Assembly: GCA_037577475.1 (NCBI GenBank)
Contig: CM075197.1
Coordinates: forward strand, 9,269,518 to 9,333,517
Reading direction: 5' to 3'
Length of the DNA: 64,000 nt
From: Chaunax sp. Z400
Taxonomy: Eukaryota; Chordata; Actinopteri; Lophiiformes; Chaunacidae
Shown here one piece after another: positions 21,956 to 44,860 of the stretch. How positions within the stretch are numbered: position 1 is the first letter of the stretch; the number at the start of each line of letters is the position of its first letter. The translations under genes and the position numbers were made by a program. The notes beneath the pieces were generated by a model. It saw only the letters and a list, made by a program, of their open reading frames with translations, was not told the DNA's origin and searched no databases.

Positions 21956-24900
21956 CTGGTTTCTGGTCTTCAACTTTATTGAAGAGCAACACTTTCAAGT
22001 AAGTCTCAGCTTTCAGCTCTACAGTTACATGATCATTAGTAGTGGTCATCGTAGACGACAACAATCCGGGTCACAAGATAACGCTCAGACAAAGGCCTGT
22101 GTGTCATGTAGGCTGTTTCACATTAAAATCTCCAAAACAAAAGAAAAAAGAAAAAAGAAAAGAAAAGAAAAAAAGACAGATCATAACAAGAAATTGCATT
22201 GCTTTAAAAGACTAAATAAAAATAGACAAGAAAAGGAACATATGTCCCACTGGCAGGTCATTCAAAAGGAAAAAAAGAAAGAAAGAAAAGTTCATTATTA
22301 GTTTGTCTTCAATTTTTCCAGTCATTCTTAAATACAATACAACTGTTGTCATCCATGTGACACTGAACTTCAATCAATTTGATTTCATTGTACACCTAGA
22401 ATTTAACTTAAAATCAAGTATTTCAGAAGAACAAATGATGTCCAATGTGCAACCTTAAGACCTGCAGAGGACACTGATGATGTACCAGATTAGGGTTTGT
22501 CTTTGTTCAAATGTACCTACGATGACATCATCCAAATTAAACACCCAATATGACCCAAACAGGAGTTTAATGAGAACGATGTGCATCTGGTTTCAATACT
22601 GAATCACAGATACTGTATATACAGAGATGTATATACCGTCATGCTATATATGTTTCAATCTGTTCAATTATATAATGAATGTTGACCTCCCCAAAGGAAC
22701 AAAGGCAATGTGGTTGTCTTAACCTGATACAATACAGCCTCGTCAAATTCATCAGTCGTTAATTCATTCTGTTGTTGTCAAACAGCCCCAGGGTGAGAGA
22801 AACAGCACAAACATCAGGAATATATTCTGTAGAAAACCCTGACGTATACAAAATAACCCCCGTCTGTCCAGTCCATAAGTGACATACGGTCATTCTTATA
22901 CGTGTAGCTTTTACTTTGTGCATCAGAGATCAGTCTCAGTCAAGCATCATTCAAAAGAAAAACAACGACCCAGGATGCTGCTACAGCATATATGAGCATC
23001 ACTGCTCGGCCAGTTTCAGGAAACCTCCCAACACTGTAGTCTAAATCATCATAGTGTCAAAATATACAGTGTTATTCAACAACTTTTCACAGCTTTGTAT
23101 TTAGGAGGCTGGACAAATGAGATGTTAGCCCTTCCCATATGTTAAAGAGTTTAAGTGAAAAAAAAATATATAGTTTGATTTCCATTCTCACCACCTTGGA
23201 CACTGTGAGCTCATCTTAATGCCACTAAATAAGCCATCACTACATTCACAGAGACATACTCTTGTATTCAGGAGAGCGCAACACAAAACAGGCTCCCCCC
23301 CCAAGAGGGATCAGCTTTGGATTATAACACTTGGCCTGATTAATAATTGTGCAGGCAGATTATAAAAATATATACAGAGAGTATACATATGGATTACAGA
23401 GGAGATAATCACTGGATATTACATTACAAAGACCATGCTAATCCATATCTGGCTGCATCACATCCAACGTTTATGTAAAAGGCACAAGATACTGTAGCCC
23501 CTCGTCTGTGGTGACAGACAGAAATACAGGAGAACACTGAGTTATTGCTCCACAGGGAGTGTGCTTTTTAGTTCCACAGTGAAAACAGCAGAACTTCTCA
23601 GGCGGTTATAAATGTCTGTCCAACTGGAGATACAAAGACTTAAAGGGCAACTCCACCGATTTTACACATGAAGTCTTTTTACACATCACGAGGAACTCTA
23701 CTGCATGTGTGAAACGGTTTTATAAAGTCTTTGTGTCTCCAAAGGGGACTGGGTAAAGTCTGAGAATTTGCCTCATGTGATGTCACTCGAGTCGGCGTAA
23801 ATTGGAGCTGAAGACTACAACCGAGTTTGAAAATAAGAAAAATTAAAAAAAGTCTGGGGCTGTGCAGACCTCTGCATGTCGCTCCTCATCTCTGCAGGAG
23901 GGTAAGCAGCTAATAAAAAGTACATCAAAAAAAGTTGGTGGTCAGGTTGCATTATGGGTTATGTAGGCATCAAGGAAAAGACTGGGTGACCTAAAAGAGC
24001 TGAACTGAAGCCGACTGCAAACATTCATTTGTCCATTTTCTGTAACTGCTTATCCTGTATAGGGTTGCAGGGGGGCTGGAGCCTATCCCAGCTGACTTTG
24101 GGCGGGAGGAAGTTCATCACAGGGCCACATAGAAAGACAAACAACCATTCACACTCACAGTCATGCCTATGGTCAATTTAGTCACCAATTCATCTATATT
24201 GCATGTTTTTGGTGGTGGGAGGAAGCCAGAGAGCCCGGAGACATGGGGGGAACATGGGGGGAACATGGGGGGAACATGCAAACTCCACACAGAAAAGTCC
24301 CAGGTCCTCAAGTTGGATTTGAACCCAGGACCTTCGTGCTGTGAGGCAACAGTACTACTCACTACGCCACCATGCCACCCCCGACTGAAAAAAATCTATC
24401 TATTGTACAATTTTATTGTAAAAAATTGTAAAAGCAAAATAGTGTAAAAACTTATTGAAAAAAAGCTTAATGTACCAACTGCTAATATTTGCATAACGGA
24501 AAAAAAGTGCATTGCTTTGCTTTCTTTTATTTGGTTACAATTTGAACTACATTTGGAAGGAAACCTGGCTACTGCTTCTGCTGCACTGAAGTTCAGCCTT
24601 TTTTTTTGTGCAAAAAAATGTCCATTGTGAGTCCAAAATGTTGTGGAAGTGTTATGCAAAGTCGGTGGAGTACTTTCTTTGGCAAACAGAAATGTTTTGT
24701 TGCGACCTTATACTTAGTAAATTTATAGTTGTGTGACAAATGTCAAATCTGAACCATCCTCTTGTATCTCTGTCTGTCATGATATCAGCTGTGGTATTAA
24801 TGTCTGCTAACAGCAGATTGTACAACAAGAAGAATTACTGAATTTATAAAATGTGGCAATGGTTGGTGACTTAGCCATACAGTGAGCAGAAGGCACCTGC

Positions 24901-26671
24901 ATAGCTACTGTGTGAGTATTTACTTTACAGACATGCAGGGAGAAGAGAAAGGAATCAAAAATACATGCATTCAGTCTCTGAGAGGCAAAAACATTCACTG
25001 GAAGACAACCTCATCTTCATCATCAGATTAATGCAATTAGTGTTTAGATGTTGTTCATCTATCTTGACTATTCACTAAGGCATCCAGAAATATGTCCATC
25101 TTACCATGCTCTATAGTGATGACAGTTTCTAGAGAAAACAAAAAACATGCATATTTCCCCATTACTTTTGACATTGACGGCATATTGTTATCACCGATTG
25201 GTAAATCCAAATTAATTAGGTAATGGAAACTCAGGAAAAATGTCATATTGCTAGCGTTCCTGTCACTGCAAAAGAAGAGCACCATGTCAGTGTTTTAGAA
25301 GGGCACCAAATACAGCATATATTTTGCATGCAATGCTATGCAGGGGCAAATTTGAAGACATGAGCAGAATACGTTCACGCACACAGCGGCGAGTATGAAT
25401 TTGTCTTGCTCCCTTCCTCAATTAGGTTCTCAGACTGGGAGATGAATGGAAGTATAAAAACCTGCAGGGGTGTTTCTCGACAAAGACCACTGTATGGACA
25501 GACAAATGATGCTGCTCAGAAGAGAGACAAAGATGTCTCTAAATCAGTTGCGACCGATTATGTCTTAAATGCTAAAATCACTTTTTTACAGTAGTGACAA
25601 ACCAAAAACATTGATGATCTCATGTTTGAGAGACTAATGAAGTCTGTGTAAGGCAGGAGGGAGGTAGAACAAAACCAAACTGGATGGTGGAGAATTCAGT
25701 GAGGCAGAGGGTTGCAGTGGATGGAATATGAATTAAACATGTTACTGCAACTATATACAACTACCGGCTGTATACAAAAGGAGCATAAAGAGGGCACAGT
25801 ACAGCACGGCGTTGGTAACATGATGAATACTGATAAGTCAAAATCATCCTGGGAGAAGCTAAGGATGTTAAGGAGTATCATTTTCTCTCCTGCATGCGTA
25901 TTCCTAAATTTGCACTACAAAATCCAAATTATAAGGGTGTTGGAGGGCCATGGCTGGTGATATAAGAAGGTGTACCACTTGTCACAAGGAGGCCACAGCA
26001 GGTGATATTGTAGAAGAGGCATTATGGTGTCTGTCGGTCTCTTTTTGCAAGGTCTGATGAGTTTAAGACCAGAGCCCTATAGATTTCACAAACACTGTAT
26101 GGGTCTGATGTGAGAGTTCGTCACTCTGTGAGGGTGGTTTGAGTGTGAAGAACAGGAGAGGAGTCTGACCTTTCAGGAGCAATAGCGAGCGAGACGTGGT
26201 CGTCTTCTGAAGGGGCTGAGCTCTGTTAGATTTTGAGATCTTAGTCTTCCACAATTATTGCTTTCCTGTCTTTAAATGGCACTTCAGAGGATTGCGCTTT
26301 GGCTGAAGTTGGGCATAAGAGGAAATGAAGGTAGATGAGAAAGGAACGGCTGTAGACGAGTGACAGACGGAGTGTGCTTGTGAGCTCTACCTTGTCATCT
26401 GTGACCGAAAGCTATCACCCAGCAGGCCTGCTTACCTGTCAGTGAAAACACTGAGGCTGCAAAGGCTGCCGCTTGTGCAAGTTCAAGACCAGCGTCTTTT
26501 ATCCTGTGTCAGGTCAGAGCCCCAGGACACTTCGCCTGGTCCAGGGGCCCATAAGGAGACTGAGGGCTGAGATTGGGGGATTTGAGGGCATGGGCGAGGG
26601 CTGTGAGGTTCCTGGATCTCCAGCCTCCCTCCCTGCTTATGTCTGTGTCTACATATCATTTCTACACCTCT
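21956..26671 (-). other. Probable long 3' UTR of tlcd4 (or intergenic)
   Basis: This lies downstream of the tlcd4 stop on the - strand with no exon-like frames. AATAAA on that strand occurs at about 24395, 24526 and 21972. The last is in a clean context (CTTCAATAAAGTTGAAG) and could be a distal 3' end, implying up to 4.7 kb of 3' UTR. The stretch contains an interspersed repeat at 24030-24383 and an A-rich (AAAAG)n region at 22138-22175. That it is transcribed is inference. Confidence 0.35.
24030..24383 (+). mobile_element. Fish interspersed repeat of the 'cttatcc...cctatcccagctg' type
   Basis: It starts with TTTTCTGTAACTGCTTATCC and CTGGAGCCTATCCCAGCTGA. It continues with AGAAAGACAAACAACCATTC and AACATGCAAACTCCACACAG, and ends with GGACCTTCGTGCTGTGAGGC and CTACGCCACCATGCC. 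A second copy is at 39620-39945. A small minisatellite, (GGGGGGAACAT)n, lies inside at 24244-24279. I believe it derives from the 3' region of a LINE (RTE/Expander type), but that family call is from memory. Confidence 0.65.
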
Positions 26672-35008
<8,337 letters not shown>

Positions 35009-37479
35009 CTACAAACAACAGGGGAGAAGACGGGACAGGGGGGGGGGGGAAAGGGTGATACACATGGACAGGTTCACTCGATGACTGTCAGTCATCCTGG
35101 GTAGCGACAGAGGAGAAATTGCGGTGGTGGTGGTGAGAGGGTGAAGCAGCACCCTGTGCAGTTCATCCATATCAGCTGTTTAATGGAAGCATCATGAGAC
35201 TCACTAGCAACAGAGGGGAAAGTGCAGGGTGGAAAAAGAAAAGAAACAATTACAGGATGTTGTGAAAACAGTTTGCAGCACATTATTCAGATTTGGAATA
35301 GAAGGTCTGCATTATTATGTATATTTTGCAAGAGGATTACAGGGAGTTGATTAGGACACACAAAAATCCCTGAGAAGAAATCTGGTCGAGGAAGGAAAAG
35401 AGGATTGTCGAGATGAAGCAACAGCTTCAGCTCAGTGTAAATCATCTCACTACAATGTCTCCTTTTTGCCGATCAGCTGACTTATTTTACAGAATGAGGT
35501 GTTATCAGCATTGGCAGTATGAGCCAAAGAGAAAGAGGGGTTAAAGTTGTTGTCCAATACAAACCGGAACAACTAAGACCTGACACAGACCTTGGATGTA
35601 GATGTGTAAACTATTGACTGTAAACAAATACACAGTGTACACACTCACTGAAGAGTTCTGTTTACTCTCACTAAGGCCAACAAACTAAAGGCCTGTGTTT
35701 ACAAAAGCAGCAAATCACAATTGTTCGAATGGACTTTCTCAGGCTCAGTTAGATAAAAAAAAAAAGAGGATGATATTATTCAAAGTTGTTTTTCCATTCA
35801 CTGTACAGTGATGTTACACCTCAGATTGTAATCCTACTGTTTGTCTGACCGGCTTCAGTTCAAGAGCCAAGTATTTTGAATCTCTTCACACCGGATGTCT
35901 TGGGGTCGGGCCGGAGGATCAACAATTTGCTGTTTCATTTGTTCTTTCATAACATCAGCTATTACGACATTCGGGGTCAGGACTGGTCTGGACTCTGTCC
36001 TGATATATGAACTACAATTGTAAATAAACCACAGGAATTATGCAAGCCGTTTAAAACCACGTATTCACATGGAGCTGACGATTAGCATTGTGCAAGGTAC
36101 AATACACAAGGTTACAGTAGAAGCCCAATGTGACATAGGTACATATTTGTGAGGGCATTACCTTCGCAAAACAAACTAATTAATTTAGCCTCGGGGAAAG
36201 CACTTGACACTTGAGGCATGTAGCCTACGTTAAGTTCTATTTTTACTCAAAGATGTGAAATGTCAAACATGCTGTTGTGTTAAAAAAATACAAGGAAACT
36301 AAGCAAAAGAACAAGAGGCTGAGAAGGGAAACCAAAGCAGCGGAGGATGAATTGCCCCAAACAAAACATCACTTTAAACACTGCAGTGAAGTCTTTGCAG
36401 AATGGATCAACATAAGATGATAACTTTCAAACACGGTTTCCCAGAAATCAAAGCAGCTGTAAGAAGTGCAAACTCCAACTCCACCGAGCTTCCCAGTGGC
36501 CCATTCACAAGAAACTGGCATGTTGCACAGGGAAGCTGAGTGCAGAATTATTAATGGATCCACACCACACTGAGAGCCTCTTATTGTCCCCTGAAGCAAC
36601 TATGCACATTTTTGGACCATGCTGAGCATATGCAGCATGCGCTTGAATAATTCATAGGCATTCGTCACCTGTCAGACTGGTTCTCACTGCCCCATGGGAA
36701 GCAGCAGCCTTTCACACAGCCTTCCACTGCGGTTGGCAGACCTCGGATAAGAGAAGAGCTCTGAGGTCCACGTTTGACCTTGTTCCGCTGGACTATCCTG
36801 CTGCTGTCAGCAAACCGTGACCCTGTGACATATCGACCAAACATAAATAAAAGTGGTTCAATTTCCCCTGTTCCTTCGGAAATCCAAACCGGCCTCTGTC
36901 TACCGCATTGCTACACGAGAGCAGCGGGTTTGGCTGCTCTTGAGGCAAAATCTTGGGCCAGCCTGATCACACCAATCTCCGCAGGCAGGATGGGTTATGA
37001 CACGAATACTGATGCCAGTTTAGAAATAAGCATTCAGTCTTATAATGATAATGAATGGACGCTCCAGTCTGTGATTTGGAGTATTGTGCAACCTGCACAA
37101 TAGCAACTGGAGTGTGCAGTCCAGAGGTAACAGGAACAGGCTACCGCTCCGTTATAAGTCCATTACTGGCTTATTAGCTGCATAGGAGATGATTTGTAGG
37201 GCAATTATTAGGAATATCGGACACATTATCCCCGGGAGACACTGCTTTACAATACAACCCATGCAGGTTTGTTGCAACGCGCAGCCGTGCCGACTCCTCC
37301 ACGGTTTTCTGGAGCGAAGTTGTTGACTAAAACAGAAATGACTGCTACGTATGCTGGTCGCACCGACACGGCACAGAGCTGGTGCGGTCTCTAAACGCGA
37401 TAAACCTTCATAAAATGCCTCAATTGTGTGAGATGAACGCAGCGTGTTATCGGATGAGGTGGAAGCATTTGGGAGTTAC
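35009..37479 (-). other. tlcd4: tlcd4 first intron, nothing recognised
   Basis: Bounded by the inferred first exon donor and the acceptor at 35009-35010. A 10-base G run lies near 35040. No exon-like frame or recognised repeat was seen. Confidence 0.4.
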
Positions 37480-37745
37480 CTGTTATCCGTCGCATAGGTC
37501 TGTGTAGGCGAATGAGCTCCCGTTAGCTGCTGTCTTATCCACTTTCTTACAACTTGACGTTAGCTAGCAGGTTGGCTAAAATGATACAGCCCGCTGGCCG
37601 CGCGACCACAGGAAAGAAAGAGAAAAAGGAAAGAGGCTCCTCTGCTACGCAAACACCGCCGTCTCCCAACAACCATTACAGCACCGACTACAGTGGCTGT
37701 CCTCGCCGCCTTGTTTTCCCGCTGCCATGTGTTTCGGGTTTATAA
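37480..37745 (-). other. tlcd4: Probable non-coding first exon of tlcd4
   Basis: On the - strand a GC-rich segment ends in GCGACGGATAACAG followed by a consensus donor GTAACT (37474-37479). This would supply the 5' UTR joined to the acceptor at 35009. The 5' boundary is not visible; about 37740 is an estimate from the drop in unique GC-rich sequence. Confidence 0.5.
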
Positions 37746-37900
37746 ATCGTGGAGAAAAGTTTTATGGTCGTTTTATTTTGGCATTGACAGTGAGGACCAA
37801 TGGTGACGTCGCTACGTACCCACCCCCTCGCGAACACGCCCACATGAAGAGACTCCACCCTCGAGGAACAAAGGCCACTCTTCATGATGTGATGATGACC
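37746..37900 (-). promoter_or_regulatory. tlcd4: GC-rich tlcd4 promoter with CCAAT and CRE-like sites
   Basis: CpG dinucleotides are clustered from about 37.26 to 37.87 kb. A CCAATGG at about 37798 and a CRE-like TGACGTCG at about 37803-37810 lie next to each other, just upstream of the proposed first exon. The arrangement suits a broadly expressed CpG-island promoter. Function is inferred. Confidence 0.45.
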
Positions 37901-39619
37901 TGCAGATCGATAAATAGTGGAGACTGAAAGGAATAATACAACGGTTTTACTTCTTAGATGTCATTTACTTTAAGAATCATTAAGTCTACGCAGTGTTTTA
38001 GAATTTTAAATTTAAATTCTCTCCTGTATGGGGCCCCTAAAGTTCCATAAGGGGAATTTTGAAAAAAATCTCGTATGTACAAGTTGTTATCTTGTAGGAA
38101 CAAGATAATTATATTGTGCGGACACGTTATTATCTCTTGATCAACAAAGCATCCACATCATGGAAAATATTGAACTATCAAGTTTTATTTTCACGTTGGA
38201 AGTCTTATGATCAAATTCTATCTGCTCTTGCATGCAGATAAGGGATTGTCACTAGTATGAATCATTTGCTGTCCATATAGAAGGATAAGAGGTTCAGTCG
38301 GTGAAAGGACTACGCACATTTAGGCCCTGTCATTGACTTCATAAGGAATAATTACAGGGTCCGGAGAAAATGAATGGGTATGGATGGATGTCTATGAGGT
38401 ACTTAGAGAATGGCATTAAGGCATAAAAGAGGAAGTTAGATATTATATTAGCTGAGTCAGATCCTGAGGGTTTAGCTCACAGACAACAATGTCCCTACTT
38501 TTCTGAACATTGCAAGAAAGTGCTTTTTGGTGTGCTGTGGTCAGTTGCACATAAACTACTTGATGGATTATCATGAAACTGGGTGGACCGGTGGAGCATA
38601 GTACGGGAGCGTAATGCATTGACTAGAGAGAGAAAATGTCCTGTTTTTTCAGGAAGATTACTATGTCAGAATTCTGTGAAAAGTAAAAAACAAAAAAATA
38701 AAATTCAAAGAATAAAATTCTGCTCTTTTTCTTAATTAATGAGATTCCTCAAAATCCTGCAGGAAGCTCTCACCTGCATGGAGTATGGTACCTTCTATCA
38801 GTGCTATCTCATTTCAAGTACACAGTCAATACAGGTAAGATATCTAAGGTATTAGTTACACGACAAAATATGTCAGCTGACTGTTTGCCTGACCACATAT
38901 AACTACTATTGCATGCAACAGAATAGAGCAAATAAAATGAGCACTAGCTGAGAAATACTGTAATGTCCAGCAAATCAGAATGGGCTTTCTATCTCAATAA
39001 CCGCAAAGTCACTAGAATAATAACAGTACCATTTATGATAAAGACAGGAGTATGTCCCAATGGCTCAGCCAAGAACAAAATAAAACTGGATTAAACCAAA
39101 CAGGTGGGACATGTTTGCTTCCGTGAAATCCAGCTCTCAAGTAAATGAGAGCTTTTTTTAAATTTTGAGATATCGCATTAATTCAGAAAAACAAGGCAAA
39201 TGTTTTTTTTCTCAAGTGAATGCATTATATCCCGTCCAAAGTCAGCTGGGATAGGCTCAAGTCCCCCGGCAACCCTTCACAGGATAAGGGATTACTGAAA
39301 ATGAATGAATGTATTATGTTTCGGTCAGCGTGTGCCATGGATGCAATTATCATATTTTGGAGCCAGATCTTGAAGCAAACCACCTTTAGTGACATATTGT
39401 TTTTCTTGAATAACTATCAAACTAATAATGACACCAATGTGAAAATTCTAGGCATGGGTTTCACAAAGGAGTGATTATATGAGAGTCATAGACTATCATG
39501 GGACTATTGCTTTTAGGTGCAATGACATAATGGGAAAACTGAGTTTGTGCTCTCTGAATGGTGTCTGTAGTTTATCTGAAAAGCTTGGTTTTCAAGCTTG
39601 TCTACATTTCTACCAAAGT
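37901..39619. other. Intergenic, mostly unrecognised
   Basis: No supportable gene. At 39225-39300 there is a short, opposite-orientation piece of the repeat found at 24.0 kb and 39.6 kb (GTCAGCTGGGATAGGCTCAA). Confidence 0.4.
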
Positions 39620-39945
39620 CCATCTATTAATTTTCTGCTGCTGGAGGTCGCTGGAGCCTATCCCAGCTGACACATGGGCGAGAGGCGAGGTACATCACAG
39701 GGCCAACATATAGAAAGACAAACAACCATTCACACTCATGCCTATGGGCAACTTTAGAGTCACCAGTTCACCTCTACTTCTAAATCACTTGGATTGTGGG
39801 AGGAAGCCGGCGAGCCTGGAGGGAACCCAGAGAGAACTTGCAAACTCCACACAGAAAAGTCCCATGTCCTCAGGTGGTTTTGAACACGGGACCTTCTTGC
39901 TGTGAGGCAACTGTGCTACCCACTACGCTGTCGTGCTGCCCTCTT
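39620..39945 (+). mobile_element. Second copy of the 'cctatcccagctg' interspersed repeat
   Basis: It shares with 24030-24383 the words GGAGCCTATCCCAGCTGACA, AGAAAGACAAACAACCATTC, GCAAACTCCACACAGAAAAG and TGTGAGGCAACTGTGCTACC, in the same orientation. The divergence suggests an old insertion. Confidence 0.65.
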
Positions 39946-40120
39946 TGGAAGTCACATTATCATCATAACGAAGTCCAGTGGGGTTTGGTTAGAGCTCAGC
40001 GGAGTGGTTCAGGGAACAGTGTCAGAGAGAGAGAGCTAATGATAACAGATGTTTTGTGTTACACTGATTGCTCTCTCTCCCTTATCTGCAGTAGCGTGCT
40101 GGACCGGAGAGAGCAGACAA

Positions 40121-40788
40121 AGGCCCAATCCAAATGTCCGGACTTCACCGCTGAGGGCTGTCTAAATACACAATTCATCCAGTCCACAAGGGGCCTTAAG
40201 CGGACTTTCTGCAGACTTCCAGAGAGTCCTCTTGGGTAGCAGACTTCACCAGACTTCACTGATTTAATTACCCACAATTCATTGCAATACGGACGTGACG
40301 TTGCAGTTTTTCCACTTGCCGAACAAAAAAACAGATATAATTTATTATGAATGTGTAAAACAATTACTCTATTTTATAACGTTGCTTGAATCATGTAGGC
40401 CAGAAATGATATTCAACCACATCATGACACAGAAATATGTAGAAGTACAGGCCATAGAGGTAAGCAAAATGCATTATTGTAGTCCTTAAGTGATAGCTTA
40501 TAAAAGCTGTGCAGTGTAATGCCAATATAGGCTATGAAACATGGCAGACAAACAACAGAAGGTCTTCCAATGTAAGAAATACACAATTTATTTAGCCATA
40601 GTCTGTTGCTTCCAACGTTTCCATGGCAACGAGTGAAACAGACTTGAGGACTGTCTACCAGCGGCTTTATTTATGCCCTGCAGTCTGTCACCCTCGCAGA
40701 CTTCACATTGAACACGTCACGGTACGTACAACTGAAGTCCGTGAGGGTTCAGTCCACAGTCCGGAGGGTGGACATTTGGATTGGGCCT
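40121..40788. mobile_element. MITE with perfect 19-bp terminal inverted repeats
   Basis: The left terminus AGGCCCAATCCAAATGTCC (40121-40139) is the exact reverse complement of 40770-40788. The sub-terminal regions also share CCGGACT and CTGAGGG/GTGAGGG words in inverted orientation. At 668 bp with no coding capacity it is a non-autonomous DNA element. A target-site duplication is not evident and the superfamily is not determined. It contains an RFX-like motif at 40617-40630. Confidence 0.85.
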
Positions 40789-42806
<2,018 letters not shown>

Positions 42807-42888
42807 AGGCCAGAGGGAAGGAAGGGCAGGCCGCAGATGGGCGCCTCGGAGATCTGCAGGCTGGCTGAGTATTTGGGTCAGCGCCATC
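42807..42888 (-). other. Candidate orphan exon (weak)
   Basis: On the - strand an 82-nt GC-rich segment is bounded by AACCAACAAG (weak acceptor) and a perfect donor CCTGTAAGTAG. An ATG at its first bases has an excellent context (AAGGATGGCG) and opens MALTQILSQPADLRGAHLRP. Another frame reads ISEAPICGLPFLPSGL. I recognise neither. Joining to the tlcd4 exon at 35008 would not preserve the TLCD4 frame, so it would be an upstream leader exon at most. Confidence 0.2.
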
Positions 42889-44110
42889 CTTGTTGGTTCT
42901 GTTTAGAAGAAGCATAACATCTGTAATAGTTTTTTTTGTTTTTTTTTTCAACCTTGAGGGCATTTACTGGAAGGAGAGAGGAGGTTGGCTTTAAGCCCAG
43001 GACAAAGAGGTGATTGGTTTGCAGTGTCTGAATGCTGTGCACAGACACGTATATGATATAAAGTGAAAACGGAAATGATCCGGAGCAGATCAGTATGATT
43101 CCATGTTTGCTTTTGGAGAGGTAAACACTTGATATGTTACACCTGTCTGAGCAGGAGGAGGAGTAAAATACTGGAGGTGTGCACATGGTAATGATGTGTT
43201 TTTTTTTACTTTTGATATAGCTGAAGTCAAAAGGTGAAAGAAAAGAGAATTTATCAGGCTCATGTCCGCCTGTAGTTTCTTCTAATCATTCGATAAAACC
43301 CTCCCCTACAACATTGATTGTCTCATCATATTGTAGCACTAACTACACAGGCCTGTCAACCTCTGTGGAAGTGCTGCACATGTAAAAGGACAATCTGCAT
43401 TTGAAACAATGATGTTAGTTTCTCTCTGCATCAAAACTACAGGAGCAATCATTTCTGTCCTGGCGTTTTGGATTAGGTAAAGTTTACGCTTCAGCATTCA
43501 AAGACAAACTTGTTAGAAATGTTCCACTGGTCAGTCAGTTTGGTTAGTCCTCATCTACCTTTTGTCCTGTAATGTGAGGAGTCAAAACACTGTATGAACA
43601 ATGAAACATAAATTTAACCTCTACCTGTCCATGTAAGCCAAGCAGCAAATATAAACTTATGTTAGAGTAAAATAAGGATGTTACACGTTTCCTTATATCT
43701 GTACTATCAGCACTATGGAGCTCATCAGTCCTGTTTACGTGTCTTTTACATGGATCCCCAATTGATACCGATACTGACTTTCTGTCTGGGACATGCAGCT
43801 TTAGCTTCAATCTTTCAGTAATATGTTGATAGACCACTGCAGACATCATGGAGCTAAAATGAAGTTATTTAGCCGCAGCTGATAAAAGGTGCTGCAGAGA
43901 GTTGTGATTCCAGCTAGTGAAGAGTCATTTTGGGATGTTTTAGCAACCTGGGGGAGAGGAAATGCTCTACAATTGAAAATGTATTAATGGTATTAATAGG
44001 CTAATACAGTGTTTCAAGACAAGAATTGCATATTTAATCTTAACTACTTTAGGCAGCTCAGTTTCCTCATTATGTTAATAGTCCCATGATTGATCCTGAT
44101 AATGGGACTC
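42889..44110. other. Intergenic, nothing recognised
   Basis: AT-rich sequence without splice-supported frames or recognised repeats. Confidence 0.4.
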
Positions 44111-44860
44111 ATTGACCATGAAAACCTGCCCCTAGAATTTAGAATCACTTTGGTATCATTACTAGTTTGATACTTATTCGAGAAAAACAATGTTTACCTA
44201 ATGGTGGCTTTCTTCAGGATGTAGATCAGTAACTTCAGCAACTAAGACTTCAAATTTGACACCACACTGAATCAGCACAGTTTCAGCTACAGTCTGATCT
44301 CAGTTCAGTCTGTATCATTATTATTTGTTGTGTCTCAGTAGTGAATTTTCTGTGAGCTCTATAAAAGTAAACATTCTGGATCACCATACCTGGAAGATTA
44401 CTTGGATCCAGATCAGACTCTGATGTGTGGTAGATCTGATGGGGATGTCATTGTGTTATTTTTTTTCCAATCATTGTAGACATTATCCATGAAGTTAGCA
44501 GCAATAATCTTGTAAAAAAAACAACAACCTGTCCCACGATGATTTTCATTTTGGAAAAGCCAAATGATAGATATATTTTCACAGATTTTCCTTTTTGTAT
44601 TTTGCCAAAATATTATAAGGGGTTGGGATGGGTAGCAGATAGAATTTAAGAACAGAATTTCCAAAATCCTAATTTTGGCCCTGGAGTTTATACATAAAAT
44701 TAGTTTCTGTGACCTTTAACCTCCACTGTGACACTCATATAGAAAAGATCTTATTCAGATCTTGTTATGATTTAATTATATGTGAGTGTTGTTATGTTGA
44801 CTCTCTGTCCCAAGGGAGACAATAAAGGCTTATCTTATCTTATCTTATCTTGGATTTTAC
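44111..44860. repeat. Interspersed repeats, related to 15.5 kb copy, ending in (TATCT)n
   Basis: 44112-44280 matches the copy at 15535 (GACCATGAAAACCTGCCCCT, TTGGTATCATTACTAGTTTG, GGTGGCTTTCTTCAGGAT). The stretch 44800-44851 reads CCCAAGGGAGACAATAAAGG followed by (TATCT)4, which looks like the 3' tail of a retroelement. The part between is unassigned. Confidence 0.5.

Noticed and set aside
36774..37103. 109-codon frame on the + strand near the tlcd4 promoter
   Set aside because: No family resemblance and no supporting start or splice context.
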